Positions 1-9,294 of a stretch of 64,000 bases of DNA are shown piece by piece. Each line of letters opens with the position of its first letter. Position 1 is the stretch's first letter. The stretch is taken from positions 310,001 through 374,000 of the forward strand of contig OY729430.1 of NCBI GenBank assembly GCA_963422415.1, read 5' to 3'. Both the position numbers and the translations under genes were made by a program. The notes below the pieces were generated by a model. It did not search any database, was not told the DNA's origin, and worked only from the letters and a program-made list of their open reading frames with translations. The stretch is from Bin34 sp963422415 (GTDB lineage: Bacteria > Chloroflexota > Anaerolineae > Caldilineales > Caldilineaceae).

Positions 1-1
1 G

Positions 2-157
2 GACATAGCCCCCCAAGCCATGGTGTTTGTGCCTAGCCGAAATGGAGTCAGCCACGCGCCCGACGAATTCACGTTGCCGGAAGACTGCATAGCCGGGGCT
101 CAAGTCTTGTGCACAGCGCTCTTGACCTTGGACAAATGGCTGGAGACCGCGCCCTAG
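2..157 (+). CDS. C-terminal end of M20-family amidase (allantoate amidohydrolase / N-carbamoyl-amino-acid hydrolase type), partial
   Basis: Frame 2 is open from the window edge to TAG at 155-157, giving about 51 residues. It contains PSRNGVSHAPDEF and a following acidic segment (PEDC). This is the conserved C-terminal signature of the hydantoinase/carbamoylase amidases (PSR-G-SHAP-E, then an acidic stretch before the last helix), zinc-dependent enzymes that release ammonia from allantoate or carbamoyl amino acids. The start and the catalytic half lie outside the window. The next gene, an allantoinase-like amidohydrolase, begins 18 nt downstream on the same strand, so a ureide or hydantoin degradation operon is likely. 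The exact substrate cannot be fixed from this fragment. Confidence 0.75.
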   Translation, partial: DIAPQAMVFVPSRNGVSHAPDEFTLPEDCIAGAQVLCTALLTLDKWLETAP

Positions 158-175
158 ACCCGAATCAAGATTGGG

Positions 176-1570
176 ATGGAGATGATGGCAGGGGATTTTG
201 ATCTGTTGATTGCGGGAGGGCAAGTAGTGACTCCCGACAGAGTGTTCTCGGGCTCCATTGGTATAGCAGATGGCAAGATTGCCCAGCTGTTCGGACCCGA
301 CGAGAGACCTGCCTCCCGTTCGCGCCTGGATGCCCGCGGACTGCACATCCTGCCTGGATTGATTGATACGCACGTGCACATTCGGGCCCCAGCCCGGCCC
401 GATCGCGAGGATTTTGTGTCGGGCACGAGCGCGGCCGCGGCCGGGGGTATAACTACGCTCTTGGAGATGCCGATATCCGACCCACCTGTGAATTCAGCGG
501 CTGTGCTGACACAGCGCATGGAGCAACTGAAACCTCATGCCCTGATCGATTTCGGACTGTACGGATCCATATCGCCTGACAATGCGGAAGAGATTCCATT
601 GATGGCGGAGGCTGGGGCCATTGCCTTCAAGACCTTTATGACTGAACCTCCCCCGGGGCGCGATGACGAATTTGTAGGACTGTGCTGTTCGGACTCGGCC
701 GCTTTGCATGACTTGATGGCGGAGGTGGCCAAGACCAATTTGCTTCACTGTTTTCACTGCGAACATGCCGGACTGCTGGAACTGTTTCTGGGCAAGGTGC
801 GCGCCAGCGGTCAAACCACAGGCATTGCACATGCCCGGAGCGCTCCTCCCGTTGTGGAGGACCTGGCGGTGGCCAGCCTCTTGGTCTTTGCCGAACTGTT
901 TCGCAGTCGAGTTCAGATCGTGCATATCTCCAGTTTCAAGGCCGCCCAGTTGGCCAAGGAGGCCAAGGCCAAGGGCATAGACGTTTCAGTGGAAACCTGT
1001 CCCCAGTACCTGTTTCTCACGCTAGACGAATTGGCTCGGCATGGACCTTTTGCCAAGTGCAATCCAGCCCTGCGCACGGCAGAGGAGGTGGAAAGGCTGT
1101 GGCCTTATCTTCTGGACGGGACTATTGACATCATCGGATCCGACCATTCCCCCTATATTGTTTCGGAAAAAGCCATAGGACAAGACGATATTTTCCGAGC
1201 CACTGCAGGGATGCCGGGCTTGGAATCAATGCTCCCTTTGATGTTGACAGCGGTACATCAAGGAAGACTGACGCTGCCTGCATTGACCCGTCTGACGAGT
1301 CTGAATGCAGCGCGGCGCTTCCGACTGCCCACCAAGGGTCAAATCAAGCCGGGCCTGGATGCGGATCTGACTTTGGTGGACATGAACTCTGCCTGGTCCT
1401 TTGATCGCCATCGGACCTTTTCCAAAGGGGGCGCCAACATGCACACGTACCACGGCCTTCCCATGCGCGGTCAGGTCAGAGCCACCTTGGTGCGAGGGCA
1501 GACAGTCTTTCAAAATGGACAAATCACCACGGAGCCAGGCCACGGAATGTGCCTTGTGCCTACTTTGTAG
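176..1570 (+). CDS. Allantoinase/dihydroorotase-family cyclic amidohydrolase
   Basis: A 464-residue cytoplasmic amidohydrolase that would open a cyclic amide such as allantoin, a hydantoin or a dihydropyrimidine. Visible metal-site residues fit the family: HVH at 66-68, the carbamylated-lysine candidate K152 in AFKTFM, H197 in HCEH, H250, and D323 in GSDHSPY. The CPQYL block near 275-279 is typical of allantoinases and hydantoinases. Length agrees with the family (450-470). ATG codons at 176, 182 and 185 are all possible starts, because the only purine-rich ribosome site overlaps the first of them. It follows a carbamoyl/allantoate amidase by 18 nt, which favours allantoinase (allantoin to allantoate, then hydrolysis). 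A hydantoinase role is the main alternative. Confidence 0.8.
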   Translation: MEMMAGDFDLLIAGGQVVTPDRVFSGSIGIADGKIAQLFGPDERPASRSRLDARGLHILPGLIDTHVHIRAPARPDREDFVSGTSAAAAGGITTLLEMPISDPPVNSAAVLTQRMEQLKPHALIDFGLYGSISPDNAEEIPLMAEAGAIAFKTFMTEPPPGRDDEFVGLCCSDSAALHDLMAEVAKTNLLHCFHCEHAGLLELFLGKVRASGQTTGIAHARSAPPVVEDLAVASLLVFAELFRSRVQIVHISSFKAAQLAKEAKAKGIDVSVETCPQYLFLTLDELARHGPFAKCNPALRTAEEVERLWPYLLDGTIDIIGSDHSPYIVSEKAIGQDDIFRATAGMPGLESMLPLMLTAVHQGRLTLPALTRLTSLNAARRFRLPTKGQIKPGLDADLTLVDMNSAWSFDRHRTFSKGGANMHTYHGLPMRGQVRATLVRGQTVFQNGQITTEPGHGMCLVPTL

Positions 1571-1764
1571 GCAGAACTGCAGCCCTCGCACCGCTTTTTC
1601 ACAATAAAGCGCCCTCCTGGGTACAACCACTGAGGAAGGCGTTGCTGCAGGCACAATCTCTGGATGACTCTGGCGTTGCCGCGGGATGTTTGTTTTCCGT
1701 ACGATCCTGATCCGCGCAGGCCTTGAGCTTGGAATGCAGCATGTACCGAGTCCCCGATCTTCGC
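1571..1764. other. Intergenic region with no gene seen
   Basis: No open frame with a recognisable domain or ribosome site was found. The region separates the amidohydrolase from the promoter of the peptide transporter operon. Confidence 0.5.
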
Positions 1765-1794
1765 TTGGCTGCTGATTCCAACGCTGGTTATAAT
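1765..1794 (+). promoter_or_regulatory. Sigma-70-type promoter of the peptide ABC operon
   Basis: TTGGCT (1765-1770), an 18-nt spacer and a perfect TATAAT (1789-1794) lie 65 nt before the binding-protein start at 1860. AGGAG at 1848-1852 serves as its ribosome site. Confidence 0.65.
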
Positions 1795-1859
1795 GCAGGT
1801 TCTCGCATATTCCCCTCAGGGATTTTGCAACTGCATACCCAGTCTTTAGGAGATTCCGT

Positions 1860-3848
1860 ATGACTCCCACGCGCGCGCTTTGGTCCCGATTGGGACTTTT
1901 GTCGCTGTTCTTGATTCTAAGCTTGGGGGTGGCCGCTTGCGGAAGCCCCACGGCTCCGGCGACGGAGAGCGACGCCGGTCTGGCCCTCGACGACGCCCCG
2001 ATACCCGATGGCGCCTACGGGGAATCACCCTTGTTGGCCGCACGGGTCGCGGCCGGCGAATTGCCTCCGGTCGAAGAACGGCTGCCCACCGAGCCATTCG
2101 TGGTCAACCAGCGCATGCTGGTGGTCAGCTATGACACCGAAATCGGCAAGTATGGCGGCACCATGCGCCTGCCCCAGGAAGGATCCAACGGCGATCCCCA
2201 CATTTACATCGGTTCCGTGGAGCCGCTGATATGGGCGCCAGGCGCCTTCAACTATGACATGGGAGTGCACGGCAACGTGCTCGCGGACTGGGAAGTCAAT
2301 GCGGACAACACAGTCTTTACCATGCACATGCGGGAAGGTCTCAAGTGGTCCGACGGCCAGCCCGTCACGACCGTGGACGTGGACTTTGCCTGGAACGACG
2401 TGATCACGAACGAAGAGATCACGGCCAACGCGCCCGGCTACCTGCGCACCGGGGCTTCGCCGGAAGCCCCGATCGCCACGGTGGACATTGTCGACGACTA
2501 CACCTTCGAGGTCACCTTTGACGACAAATACGGCAGCTTCCCGGCCCAGTTGGCCATTGCCGGCTGGCGCGGCTATCAGGATTTCATCAAGCCTGCCCAT
2601 TACCTGCAGCAGTTCCACGGGGACTACGCGGAGGCGGCAGATCTGGAGGCCATGATAGAGGAGGAGTCCATCGAGGATGGCAACTGGGTCACCCTGTTCA
2701 ACTCCAAGCAGATGGCATACAACCTGTGGCGGGCCATCAACGAGGAAGGCTACGAACATCCGGTGTTGACCCCCTGGGTCCTGCAGGATTTCGGCGGCGG
2801 AGTTTGGAACTTCGAGCGCAATCCCTATTATTTCAAGGTGGACGAGGCCGGCAATCAACTGCCCTACATCGACCGGGTGCAGATGCTGCTGATGCAGGAC
2901 CGCGAGACGACCGTGGTGAAGGTGCTGCAGGGCGAGGTAGACTACCTGGGGGAGCGCAGTTCGCTCGCGAACCTGCCCTTGCTCAAGGAGGCCGAGGCCA
3001 AGGGCGTGCTGAACGTGTTCATTCCACGCATGCACCGCCTGCCCATCAACTTTACGCTGAACCTGACCTATGAGGACGAGGTCTTCCGACAGGTCACCAA
3101 CGACGTGCGCTTCCGCGAAGCCATGAATCTGGCCATCAACAACGAGGAGATCATCCAGACCTTCTACCTAGGCGCCTTTGCCAAGCCGCCCTCCGATTCC
3201 AATCACCCCGAATTCAACTTGGACAAGGCCAACCAGATCCTGGACGACATGGGTCTGGCCGCGCGCGGAGACGACGGCTTCCGCCTGGGGCCGGACGGCA
3301 ATCCCTTCGAAATCATCTTCGAGCCGGCCCCGATGTCACAGGACCATGTGCCCATGACGGAGCTGATCGCCGAGTACTGGAAGGAAGCCGGCATCAACAC
3401 GTCGGTGAAGTCGGGCGAATGGAGCCTGATCCGCGAGAAATGGCTGGCCAACGATGTGCAGGGCATGACCCTGTGGGCGCACGAGGACATCTGGCCCAGC
3501 GCGGGCTGGGACGACTATCTGCCCGGCAATTTCTGGGGCCGCGCATGGGCGCAGTACATGACCTCGCCCGTCGGCTCGCAGGGGGAGGAACCTCCCGCCG
3601 AAGTGCTGGAGCTGTATGACCTGCACACGGCGTTCCTGCAGGCCCCCATCGGCACGGCGGAAAGCGCCGATGCCCTGGCCGCCTTGTATGCCAACATCCG
3701 TGACAACCACTGGACGTTCAATCCGGTGGAAGAGTCCTATTACCCCACCAGCACCCACGTGCGGATCAAGAATGTCCCGATCGGCCAGGTGGAGGAGATG
3801 GGCATCGTCATCATGTACGGCATGGAGGAGTGGTACATCGATGAATAG
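1860..3848 (+). CDS. Family 5 extracellular solute-binding lipoprotein (peptide/nickel ABC importer)
   Basis: A 662-residue lipoprotein that captures the substrate, probably an oligopeptide or similar solute, for the permeases encoded directly after it. It has an N-terminal hydrophobic signal ending in lipobox VAAC (Cys near residue 27). An SBP_bac_5 body follows, with the family landmarks GLKWSDGQPVT, a central FERNPYYF block and a C-terminal half rich in YWKEAGI-type motifs. It is longer than classical OppA/DppA (about 540), mostly through an N-terminal linker with LPPVEERLP, a motif also present in the orphan binding protein at 37980. AGGAG stands 7 nt before the ATG. It heads a five-gene operon and is separated from the first permease by a strong hairpin. 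Ligand not predictable. Confidence 0.9.
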   Translation: MTPTRALWSRLGLLSLFLILSLGVAACGSPTAPATESDAGLALDDAPIPDGAYGESPLLAARVAAGELPPVEERLPTEPFVVNQRMLVVSYDTEIGKYGGTMRLPQEGSNGDPHIYIGSVEPLIWAPGAFNYDMGVHGNVLADWEVNADNTVFTMHMREGLKWSDGQPVTTVDVDFAWNDVITNEEITANAPGYLRTGASPEAPIATVDIVDDYTFEVTFDDKYGSFPAQLAIAGWRGYQDFIKPAHYLQQFHGDYAEAADLEAMIEEESIEDGNWVTLFNSKQMAYNLWRAINEEGYEHPVLTPWVLQDFGGGVWNFERNPYYFKVDEAGNQLPYIDRVQMLLMQDRETTVVKVLQGEVDYLGERSSLANLPLLKEAEAKGVLNVFIPRMHRLPINFTLNLTYEDEVFRQVTNDVRFREAMNLAINNEEIIQTFYLGAFAKPPSDSNHPEFNLDKANQILDDMGLAARGDDGFRLGPDGNPFEIIFEPAPMSQDHVPMTELIAEYWKEAGINTSVKSGEWSLIREKWLANDVQGMTLWAHEDIWPSAGWDDYLPGNFWGRAWAQYMTSPVGSQGEEPPAEVLELYDLHTAFLQAPIGTAESADALAALYANIRDNHWTFNPVEESYYPTSTHVRIKNVPIGQVEEMGIVIMYGMEEWYIDE

Positions 3849-3878
3849 GATCGTCAGACGGTCATTGTGACAGACTGC

Positions 3879-3906
3879 CGGGAGGGGCGGGATCCCGCCC
3901 CTCCCG
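3879..3906 (+). terminator. GC-rich hairpin between binding protein and permease genes
   Basis: A perfect 28-nt palindrome (arms 3879-3892 and 3893-3906; about 12 bp with a 4-nt loop) is followed by ACTTTT. It lies in the 88-nt gap between binding protein and permease. The position suits an attenuator or mRNA-stabilising element that keeps binding-protein transcripts above permease transcripts. Confidence 0.7.
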
Positions 3907-3936
3907 ACTTTTGCTCCTTGCCGCGCGCCAGGCCCC

Positions 3937-4935
3937 ATGACTGAATACATTCTGCGCCGCTTTCTGCTGCTGGTGCCAATGCTGTTTGTCATCTCGGCCG
4001 TCGTGTTCTTTCTCATTCAGTTGCCGCCGGGCGACTTCATGAGCACTTTCATCGCCAATCTGGAAGAGGGAGGCATTCGCGTTTCGGAAGAGCAGGCCGC
4101 CGCCCTGCGGCGGCAGTATGGCCTGGACAGACCCATGGCCCTGCAATACGCCATCTGGATCAAGAACATCGTGTTGGAGGGAGACTGGGGCCGCTCCTTC
4201 AGCTGGAATCGGCCCGTGGCGGAGGTATTGGCGGAACGGGTGCCCCTGACGGCGGCCGTCTCCCTGACTTCCACCCTTTTCGTCTTCGTGGTGGCCATTC
4301 CCATCGGGATCTTCTCGGCCACCCACCAGTACTCCTTTCTGGACTATTTCTTCACCTTCTTCGGATTCATTGGCATCTCCATCCCATCGTTCATGCTGGC
4401 CCTCATTCTGATGTGGGGCGTATTCGTGCTCTTTGACTGGCGGGTGGGCGGCCTGGTGGCGCCCGAATATCTGGACCAGCCCTGGAGCATGGCCAAGCTG
4501 GGCAGCCTGCTGTCCCGCATCTGGTTCCCCGTGTTCATCATCGGTCTGAGCGGCACCGCCGGCCTGATGCGCGTCATGCGCGGCAATCTGCTGGACGAAC
4601 TGCGCAAGCAATACGTGGTGACCGCCCGGGCCAAGGGCATCCCCGAACTGCGGGTGCTCTTCTATTACCCCGTCAAGATCGCCATCAATCCCGTTATCAG
4701 CACCATCGGCTGGATTCTGCCCGGCATCGTGGCCGGCGAGGTGCTGGTCTCCATCGTGCTCAACCTGCAAACGACCGGCCCCGTGCTGATCGACGCCTTG
4801 ATGGCCCAGGACATGTATCTGGCCGGCGGCATCACGCTCATCCTGAGCATGCTGGTGGTGATCGGCAACCTGGTGGCCGATCTGTTGCTGGTCTGGGTGG
4901 ATCCGCGCATTCGCTATGAAGGCGCCATGGAATGA
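3937..4935 (+). CDS. DppB-type ABC transporter permease
   Basis: A 332-residue inner-membrane permease of the peptide/nickel class, forming half of the channel. An N-terminal membrane helix (about residues 10-30) is followed by the extracytoplasmic region and a five-helix transport core. The cytoplasmic coupling loop reads ARAKGIPELRVLFYYPVK (EAA-type motif near 228-245). Its TGA stop overlaps the ATG of the next permease (ATGA at 4932-4935), so the two are translationally coupled. It is cotranscribed with the binding protein upstream and with two ATPases downstream. The start ATG at 3937 gives the normal DppB N-terminus (MTEYILRRFLLL). Confidence 0.9.
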   Translation: MTEYILRRFLLLVPMLFVISAVVFFLIQLPPGDFMSTFIANLEEGGIRVSEEQAAALRRQYGLDRPMALQYAIWIKNIVLEGDWGRSFSWNRPVAEVLAERVPLTAAVSLTSTLFVFVVAIPIGIFSATHQYSFLDYFFTFFGFIGISIPSFMLALILMWGVFVLFDWRVGGLVAPEYLDQPWSMAKLGSLLSRIWFPVFIIGLSGTAGLMRVMRGNLLDELRKQYVVTARAKGIPELRVLFYYPVKIAINPVISTIGWILPGIVAGEVLVSIVLNLQTTGPVLIDALMAQDMYLAGGITLILSMLVVIGNLVADLLLVWVDPRIRYEGAME

Positions 4936-6044
4936 GCGTAGCCGCACTGGACGCGCCCGCCGAGGACAGCTACTACCGTGCCACCCAATGGCAGTTGATC
5001 TGGTGGGCGTTTCGCCGCCACACGTTGGCCCGCATTGGCTTGGCGGTCCTGGGCGTCCTCTACGCCTTGGGCCTGTTCTGCCAGTTTGTCAGTCCCTACC
5101 GGCCACTGGACCGCTTTGCCGGCTACCTGGACGCGCCCCCGCATCGGATCCGCCTGCTTGCCGAAGGGCGGCTGGCGCCGCCCTACATTCTGGACGTGGA
5201 ACCCGTGTTGGACATGGAAACGTTTCGCACGGTCTACACCCCCAAGGAAGACGGGGTCCGGCACTCCATTCGCTGGCTGGCCCTCGGCCCCGAGTACAAG
5301 TTCCTGGGCCTCTTCAAGACGCGGCGCCATCTGTTCAGCGCCGGCGAGGCGCCCATCTTTCTCTTCGGCACCGACCGGTTGGGGCGCGATCTCTTTTCGC
5401 GCACCATGTACGGAGCCCGCATCTCGCTGACCATCGGATTGGTGGGCGTGGTCATGAGCTTCATTCTGGGGATGCTGATCGGCGGCGCGGCCGGCTACTT
5501 CGGCGGCCTCGTGGACCAGGTCGCCATGCGCTCCATCGACTTCATCCTGTCGATTCCCACCATTCCACTCTGGATGGCCCTGTCCGTGGCCCTGCCGCGG
5601 GACTGGTCCGTGGAGAACACCTATTTCTTCATCACCCTGATCCTTTCCCTGATCTCCTGGCCGGCTCTGGCCCGGCAAGTGCGCGGCAAGTTTCTGTCCC
5701 TGCGCGAGGAGGATTTCGTGACCTCGGCCCGCCTGGTGGGCTCCCACGAGATGCGGATCATGGCCGTTCACCTCTTCCCTTCCTTTACCAGCCATCTGAT
5801 TGTGACCTTGACCCTCATGATTCCCGGCATGATCATCGGCGAGACGGCCCTCAGCTTTCTGGGTCTGGGCCTGCAGCCGCCGGCGGTCAGTTGGGGAGTG
5901 CTGCTGGAAGACGCCCGCAACGTGGTCACGCTGGCCCTGTATCCATGGAAGCTGTTGCCCTGTCTGTTCATCATCGTGACTGTGCTGATGTTCAACTTCC
6001 TCGGAGACGGGATGCGGGACGCCGCCGATCCGTATGCCCAATGA
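4932..6044 (+). CDS. DppC-type ABC transporter permease
   Basis: A 370-residue partner permease of the 3937 product. It has the N-terminal segment before helix 1 that is usual for DppC. It then has an extended periplasmic region of roughly 100 residues (about 55-150), which explains why it is longer than typical DppC (about 300). FGTDRLGRDLFSR precedes the transport core, and ARLVGSHEMRIMAVHLFP is the coupling loop. The start overlaps the previous stop by 4 nt and its end overlaps the next ATG (6034). The large insertion before the FGTDRLGRD motif is seen in a subset of peptide permeases of thermophiles and Chloroflexota-like bacteria, from general family knowledge. Confidence 0.9.
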   Translation: MSVAALDAPAEDSYYRATQWQLIWWAFRRHTLARIGLAVLGVLYALGLFCQFVSPYRPLDRFAGYLDAPPHRIRLLAEGRLAPPYILDVEPVLDMETFRTVYTPKEDGVRHSIRWLALGPEYKFLGLFKTRRHLFSAGEAPIFLFGTDRLGRDLFSRTMYGARISLTIGLVGVVMSFILGMLIGGAAGYFGGLVDQVAMRSIDFILSIPTIPLWMALSVALPRDWSVENTYFFITLILSLISWPALARQVRGKFLSLREEDFVTSARLVGSHEMRIMAVHLFPSFTSHLIVTLTLMIPGMIIGETALSFLGLGLQPPAVSWGVLLEDARNVVTLALYPWKLLPCLFIIVTVLMFNFLGDGMRDAADPYAQ

Positions 6045-7071
6045 GCCCCTGCCCGTGAACGTCCCGCACGACTGGGCGCTGTCTATCCGGAACCTGGTCA
6101 CCCACTTCGAATTCGACGAAGGCACCGTGCAGGCCGTGGACGGGGTCTCCCTCGAGGTGGCCCGCGGCAAGACGTTGGGCATCGTGGGCGAAAGCGGCTG
6201 CGGCAAGAGCGTGATGGCCCAGTCGGTCCTGCAGATTGTGGGTGGCGGCGGGCGCATCAAGCAGGGGGAAATCCTGCTGCAGACAGAGGACGAGACCCTC
6301 AATCTGGCGGACCTGGCCCCGGACAGCCGCGCGATGCGCGATGTCCGGGGCCGGGTCGTGGCCATGATTTTTCAGGAGCCCAAAAACGCCTTCTCGCCCG
6401 TCCACACCATAGGCTGGCAAATCCGGGAAGCCATCCTGTTCCACGAGGACATCTCCAGGGAAGAGGCGCAGGACCGGGTGGTGGACCTGCTGGGCAAGGT
6501 GGGCATCCCGGATCCGCGGCAGCGGGCCAATGTCTATCCCTTCGAACTCTCCGGCGGCATGCTGCAGCGCGCCATGATTGCCATGGCCCTGGCCTGTGGC
6601 CCCCGCGTACTGATCGCCGACGAGCCCACGACGGCCCTGGACGTCACCATTCAGGCCCAGATCCTGGATCTGTTGCGCTCCCTGCAGGACGAAACCGGCA
6701 CGGCCATCCTCTTCATCACCCATGACATGGGCGTGATCGCGGAAATGGCGGACGAGGTCATTGTCATGTACCTCGGGCAAGTGGTGGAGAAGGCTTCGGT
6801 CTGGACGCTCTTTGACGAACCCAAGCATCCCTATACCCAGGCCCTGCTGGAATCCATTCCGCACTTGGGCGAAGTCCAGCAGCATCGCCTCAAGTCCATT
6901 GTGGGCAACGTGCCCGATCCCTACAATCTGCCCCGGGGCTGCCGTTTCCATACCCGCTGCGAATACATGAAGCCCGGCGTCTGCGACACCGCCAAGCCGC
7001 GCACGATTGCCATGGGGCCGGGACATGCCGTGGCGTGCGTACTCTATGACGAGAGCGTGGCCCATGGCTAA
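6034..7071 (+). CDS. OppD/DppD-type ABC transporter ATP-binding protein
   Basis: A 345-residue cytoplasmic ATPase that powers the importer with the 7064 product. Walker A GESGCGKS is at about 52-59 and the signature is LSGGMLQR. Walker B is VLIADEPT with the usual following TALDV, and there is a switch histidine in LFITHDMG. The C-terminal oligopeptide-transporter extension contains GCRFHTRCEY and a later cysteine, the cluster typical of OppD/OppF. The start overlaps the preceding permease by 11 nt and the stop overlaps the next ATPase start by 8 nt. In the signature motif the usual Gln after LSGG is replaced by Met (LSGGMLQR), a common variant in OppD proteins. Confidence 0.92.
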   Translation: MPNEPLPVNVPHDWALSIRNLVTHFEFDEGTVQAVDGVSLEVARGKTLGIVGESGCGKSVMAQSVLQIVGGGGRIKQGEILLQTEDETLNLADLAPDSRAMRDVRGRVVAMIFQEPKNAFSPVHTIGWQIREAILFHEDISREEAQDRVVDLLGKVGIPDPRQRANVYPFELSGGMLQRAMIAMALACGPRVLIADEPTTALDVTIQAQILDLLRSLQDETGTAILFITHDMGVIAEMADEVIVMYLGQVVEKASVWTLFDEPKHPYTQALLESIPHLGEVQQHRLKSIVGNVPDPYNLPRGCRFHTRCEYMKPGVCDTAKPRTIAMGPGHAVACVLYDESVAHG

Positions 7072-8104
7072 CACGGGGACGCTGCTCGAGGTGCAGAATC
7101 TCAAGAAGTATTACCCCCTGCGCAAGGGTCTGCTGAAACGACTGGTGGGGGAAGTCAAGGCGGTAGACGACGTTTCCTTTCGGATTCAACAGGGCGAGAC
7201 ATTCGGGCTGGTCGGGGAATCCGGCTGCGGCAAGAGCACGGTGGCCAAGTCCATCATTCGGGCCGTGGAACCCACGGCGGGCAAGGTGTTCTTTCGCCTG
7301 GAGGAGATCCAAGACCTCGCCGCTCTGGACAAGGAAGACCTGAAGCGCGCTCGCCGCCACATCCAGCTGGTGTTCCAAGATCCGTTTGCCTCGCTCAATC
7401 CCCGGCAACGCGTGCGGGACATTGTGGGCGAGCCCTTGAAGGTCAACGAGGGAACCCAAGGCGAGGCGCTGGAGAGCCGGGTCAGCGAATTGATGTCCGC
7501 CGTGGGGCTGCGTCCGGAACACATGGTGCGCTACCCTCACGCCTTCAGCGGCGGCCAGCGCCAGCGCATCGGAATTGCCCGGGCCTTGGCCCTGCATCCC
7601 AAGCTCATCATCTGCGACGAGCCGGTCTCCGCCCTGGACGTTTCCATCCAAGCCCAGATTCTGAACCTCCTGAAGGACCTGCAGGGGGAATTTGGCCTCA
7701 CCTATCTTTTTGTCTCCCATGATCTGGGCGTGGTGCAGCACATCTGCGACCGCGTGGCCGTCATGTATGTGGGACGCCTGGTGGAGGTAGGGCCCACCCA
7801 CGACCTCTTCGATTCTCCGCAACACCCCTACACCGCGGCGCTGCTGGCGGCCTCGCCCAAACCGCATCCAAGGTTTCGGCGGCGAACCTTGGCCCTGTCA
7901 GGCGAGGTGCCGGATCCCCTGTCCGCTCCGCGCGGCTGTCACTTTCATCCCCGCTGCCCTTACGTGCAGTCGATCTGCAGGGAAAAGTTCCCACCCTTGG
8001 TGCAGACAGCCAATGGTTCCAGGGCCGTGGCCTGTCACTTCGCCGACGAAATCGCGCTGGAGGGCATTCCGACCCTGGACCGGCAGTCCGCGTCGACTCC
8101 GTAA
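7064..8104 (+). CDS. OppF/DppF-type ABC transporter ATP-binding protein
   Basis: The second ATPase of the importer, 346 residues. Walker A is GESGCGKS, the signature FSGGQRQR, Walker B LIICDEPV, and the switch histidine lies in LFVSHDLG. The OppF-type C-terminus is GCHFHPRCPY with a further Cys. I chose ATG 7064 over an in-frame ATG at 7007. The protein then starts MANTGTLLEV directly before the first beta strand, and the overlap with the upstream gene shrinks to 8 nt. It is the last gene of the 1860-8104 operon. No clear terminator hairpin follows immediately. Confidence 0.92.
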   Translation: MANTGTLLEVQNLKKYYPLRKGLLKRLVGEVKAVDDVSFRIQQGETFGLVGESGCGKSTVAKSIIRAVEPTAGKVFFRLEEIQDLAALDKEDLKRARRHIQLVFQDPFASLNPRQRVRDIVGEPLKVNEGTQGEALESRVSELMSAVGLRPEHMVRYPHAFSGGQRQRIGIARALALHPKLIICDEPVSALDVSIQAQILNLLKDLQGEFGLTYLFVSHDLGVVQHICDRVAVMYVGRLVEVGPTHDLFDSPQHPYTAALLAASPKPHPRFRRRTLALSGEVPDPLSAPRGCHFHPRCPYVQSICREKFPPLVQTANGSRAVACHFADEIALEGIPTLDRQSASTP

Positions 8105-8738
8105 GCCGACGCCTAGATTCGTCCTGTTCTAGCGCCGACGGTTGGACCGCGATCCGCATTGCTCCGAATGCCAATTGCGCCAGCCAATCCGGCAGCTCGG
8201 ATGGACGCGTGCTTGATTGAACAGACAACAGATATCCATGGGTCAGCGTTTTCAGGCAGAAACCCTCCCGTTTCGGGTCAAGGCAGTCACGACAGCACAC
8301 AGTCGACCGCTGTCTGCAGATAGACACAGAATGGGCAAGAAGAGATTTTCAGATCTGCATCAACTTGGCGCCTGCTGCGGGAAAGCCAAGCCCGCACTCA
8401 GCCGACAACTGGACCGCCGGCCGGCGTCCTTGCACCGCATTGTGCCGTTCCGCCGCACTCCCCTGAGATGGTGAATCTGAAGCTCAGTCTCTGACCGAGT
8501 CGCCAAGCCCACAATGTTTCGAATGTCCTGAGACAGGGGTGTCCCGGCGCTCCACTCTGCACTTGGGCATTCCTATACCGGATCACGCAATTGACCGGCC
8601 GGCCGGCTTGACCCTGTCCTTGGCGCTGCCGTTCGATCGCCAAGGCCTTCGCCCCATAGCTGCAAGCCGCCTTGCAGGATGAGGCTTGGACTTGGACAAT
8701 GCCACTTCGGGGTCCCCGAAGTGGCCGACGACCTCGGG
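8105..8738. other. Gene-free stretch (634 nt)
   Basis: Open frames here are short and low in complexity, lack ribosome sites, and match no family I recognise. It separates the plus-strand transporter operon from the minus-strand accessory island. Confidence 0.5.
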
Positions 8739-9110
8739 TCAGGATGTCCGGTCATCCGGTTCGCCGTGCCCGATGGCCAGCAGCTCGAGCAGCTGGGCCT
8801 CACGCTGCTGCGCGGCGGCCTGATATTGATCGACGCGGGTCTCCATCCGTCGCAAGTCCGCTTGGTGCTGGTCCTGCAGATGACGCAGCTCGGCCTGCAG
8901 GCCGTCGAGACACTTCTCGGCGCTGGCGATAACCTGTTCGGTCAAGGCACGGACATGCTGCATCTGTTCCTTGCAGATCCGCTGGCCGCGGCGGTCGGCC
9001 GCGGCCAGCGCCTTCAGATGCTGGCGATAGCCGTAGAGCAGGGCGGCGCTCAGCAGGACAACGGCAGCGCTCTGTTCCAGCAGCCAAGCCGTTACGTCAG
9101 AAGGCACCAT
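8739..9110 (-). CDS. Small membrane-anchored coiled-coil protein next to the muramidase
   Basis: A 123-residue protein. It has a short N-terminus, one transmembrane helix (about residues 9-27, WLLEQSAAVVLLSAALLYGY), then a long, strongly charged alpha-helical region (about 30-115) rich in Gln, Glu, Arg and Ala with heptad-like spacing, which predicts a coiled coil. No enzymatic motif is visible. It follows the muramidase gene on the same strand after 184 nt. A one-helix protein with a coiled-coil tail beside a cell-wall hydrolase recalls holin or spanin-like partners in lysis modules, but that is inference from topology and context only. ATG at 9110 lacks a strong ribosome site. Confidence 0.55.
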   Translation of the reverse strand: MVPSDVTAWLLEQSAAVVLLSAALLYGYRQHLKALAAADRRGQRICKEQMQHVRALTEQVIASAEKCLDGLQAELRHLQDQHQADLRRMETRVDQYQAAAQQREAQLLELLAIGHGEPDDRTS

Positions 9111-9294
9111 GGATATCGGGTGATTTGGGACCTTGTCGGAAATCCGACCCTCGAAGCATCATGCATGTTGCGGTCGTCGGGCAGACAAGCGACAGGATTG
9201 CCAGTCTGGCCGACCTGTTTCCAGTTCGTCTTCCAACTCCTTGAAGATGTCGGACAGGATATCAGGGTCAACATGGGATGGGACGAGGTTCGCT

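Noticed and set aside
4914..6365. 483-codon minus-strand frame across permease and ATPase genes
   Set aside because: Low-complexity His/Gln/Gly-rich antisense shadow of well-supported transporter genes.
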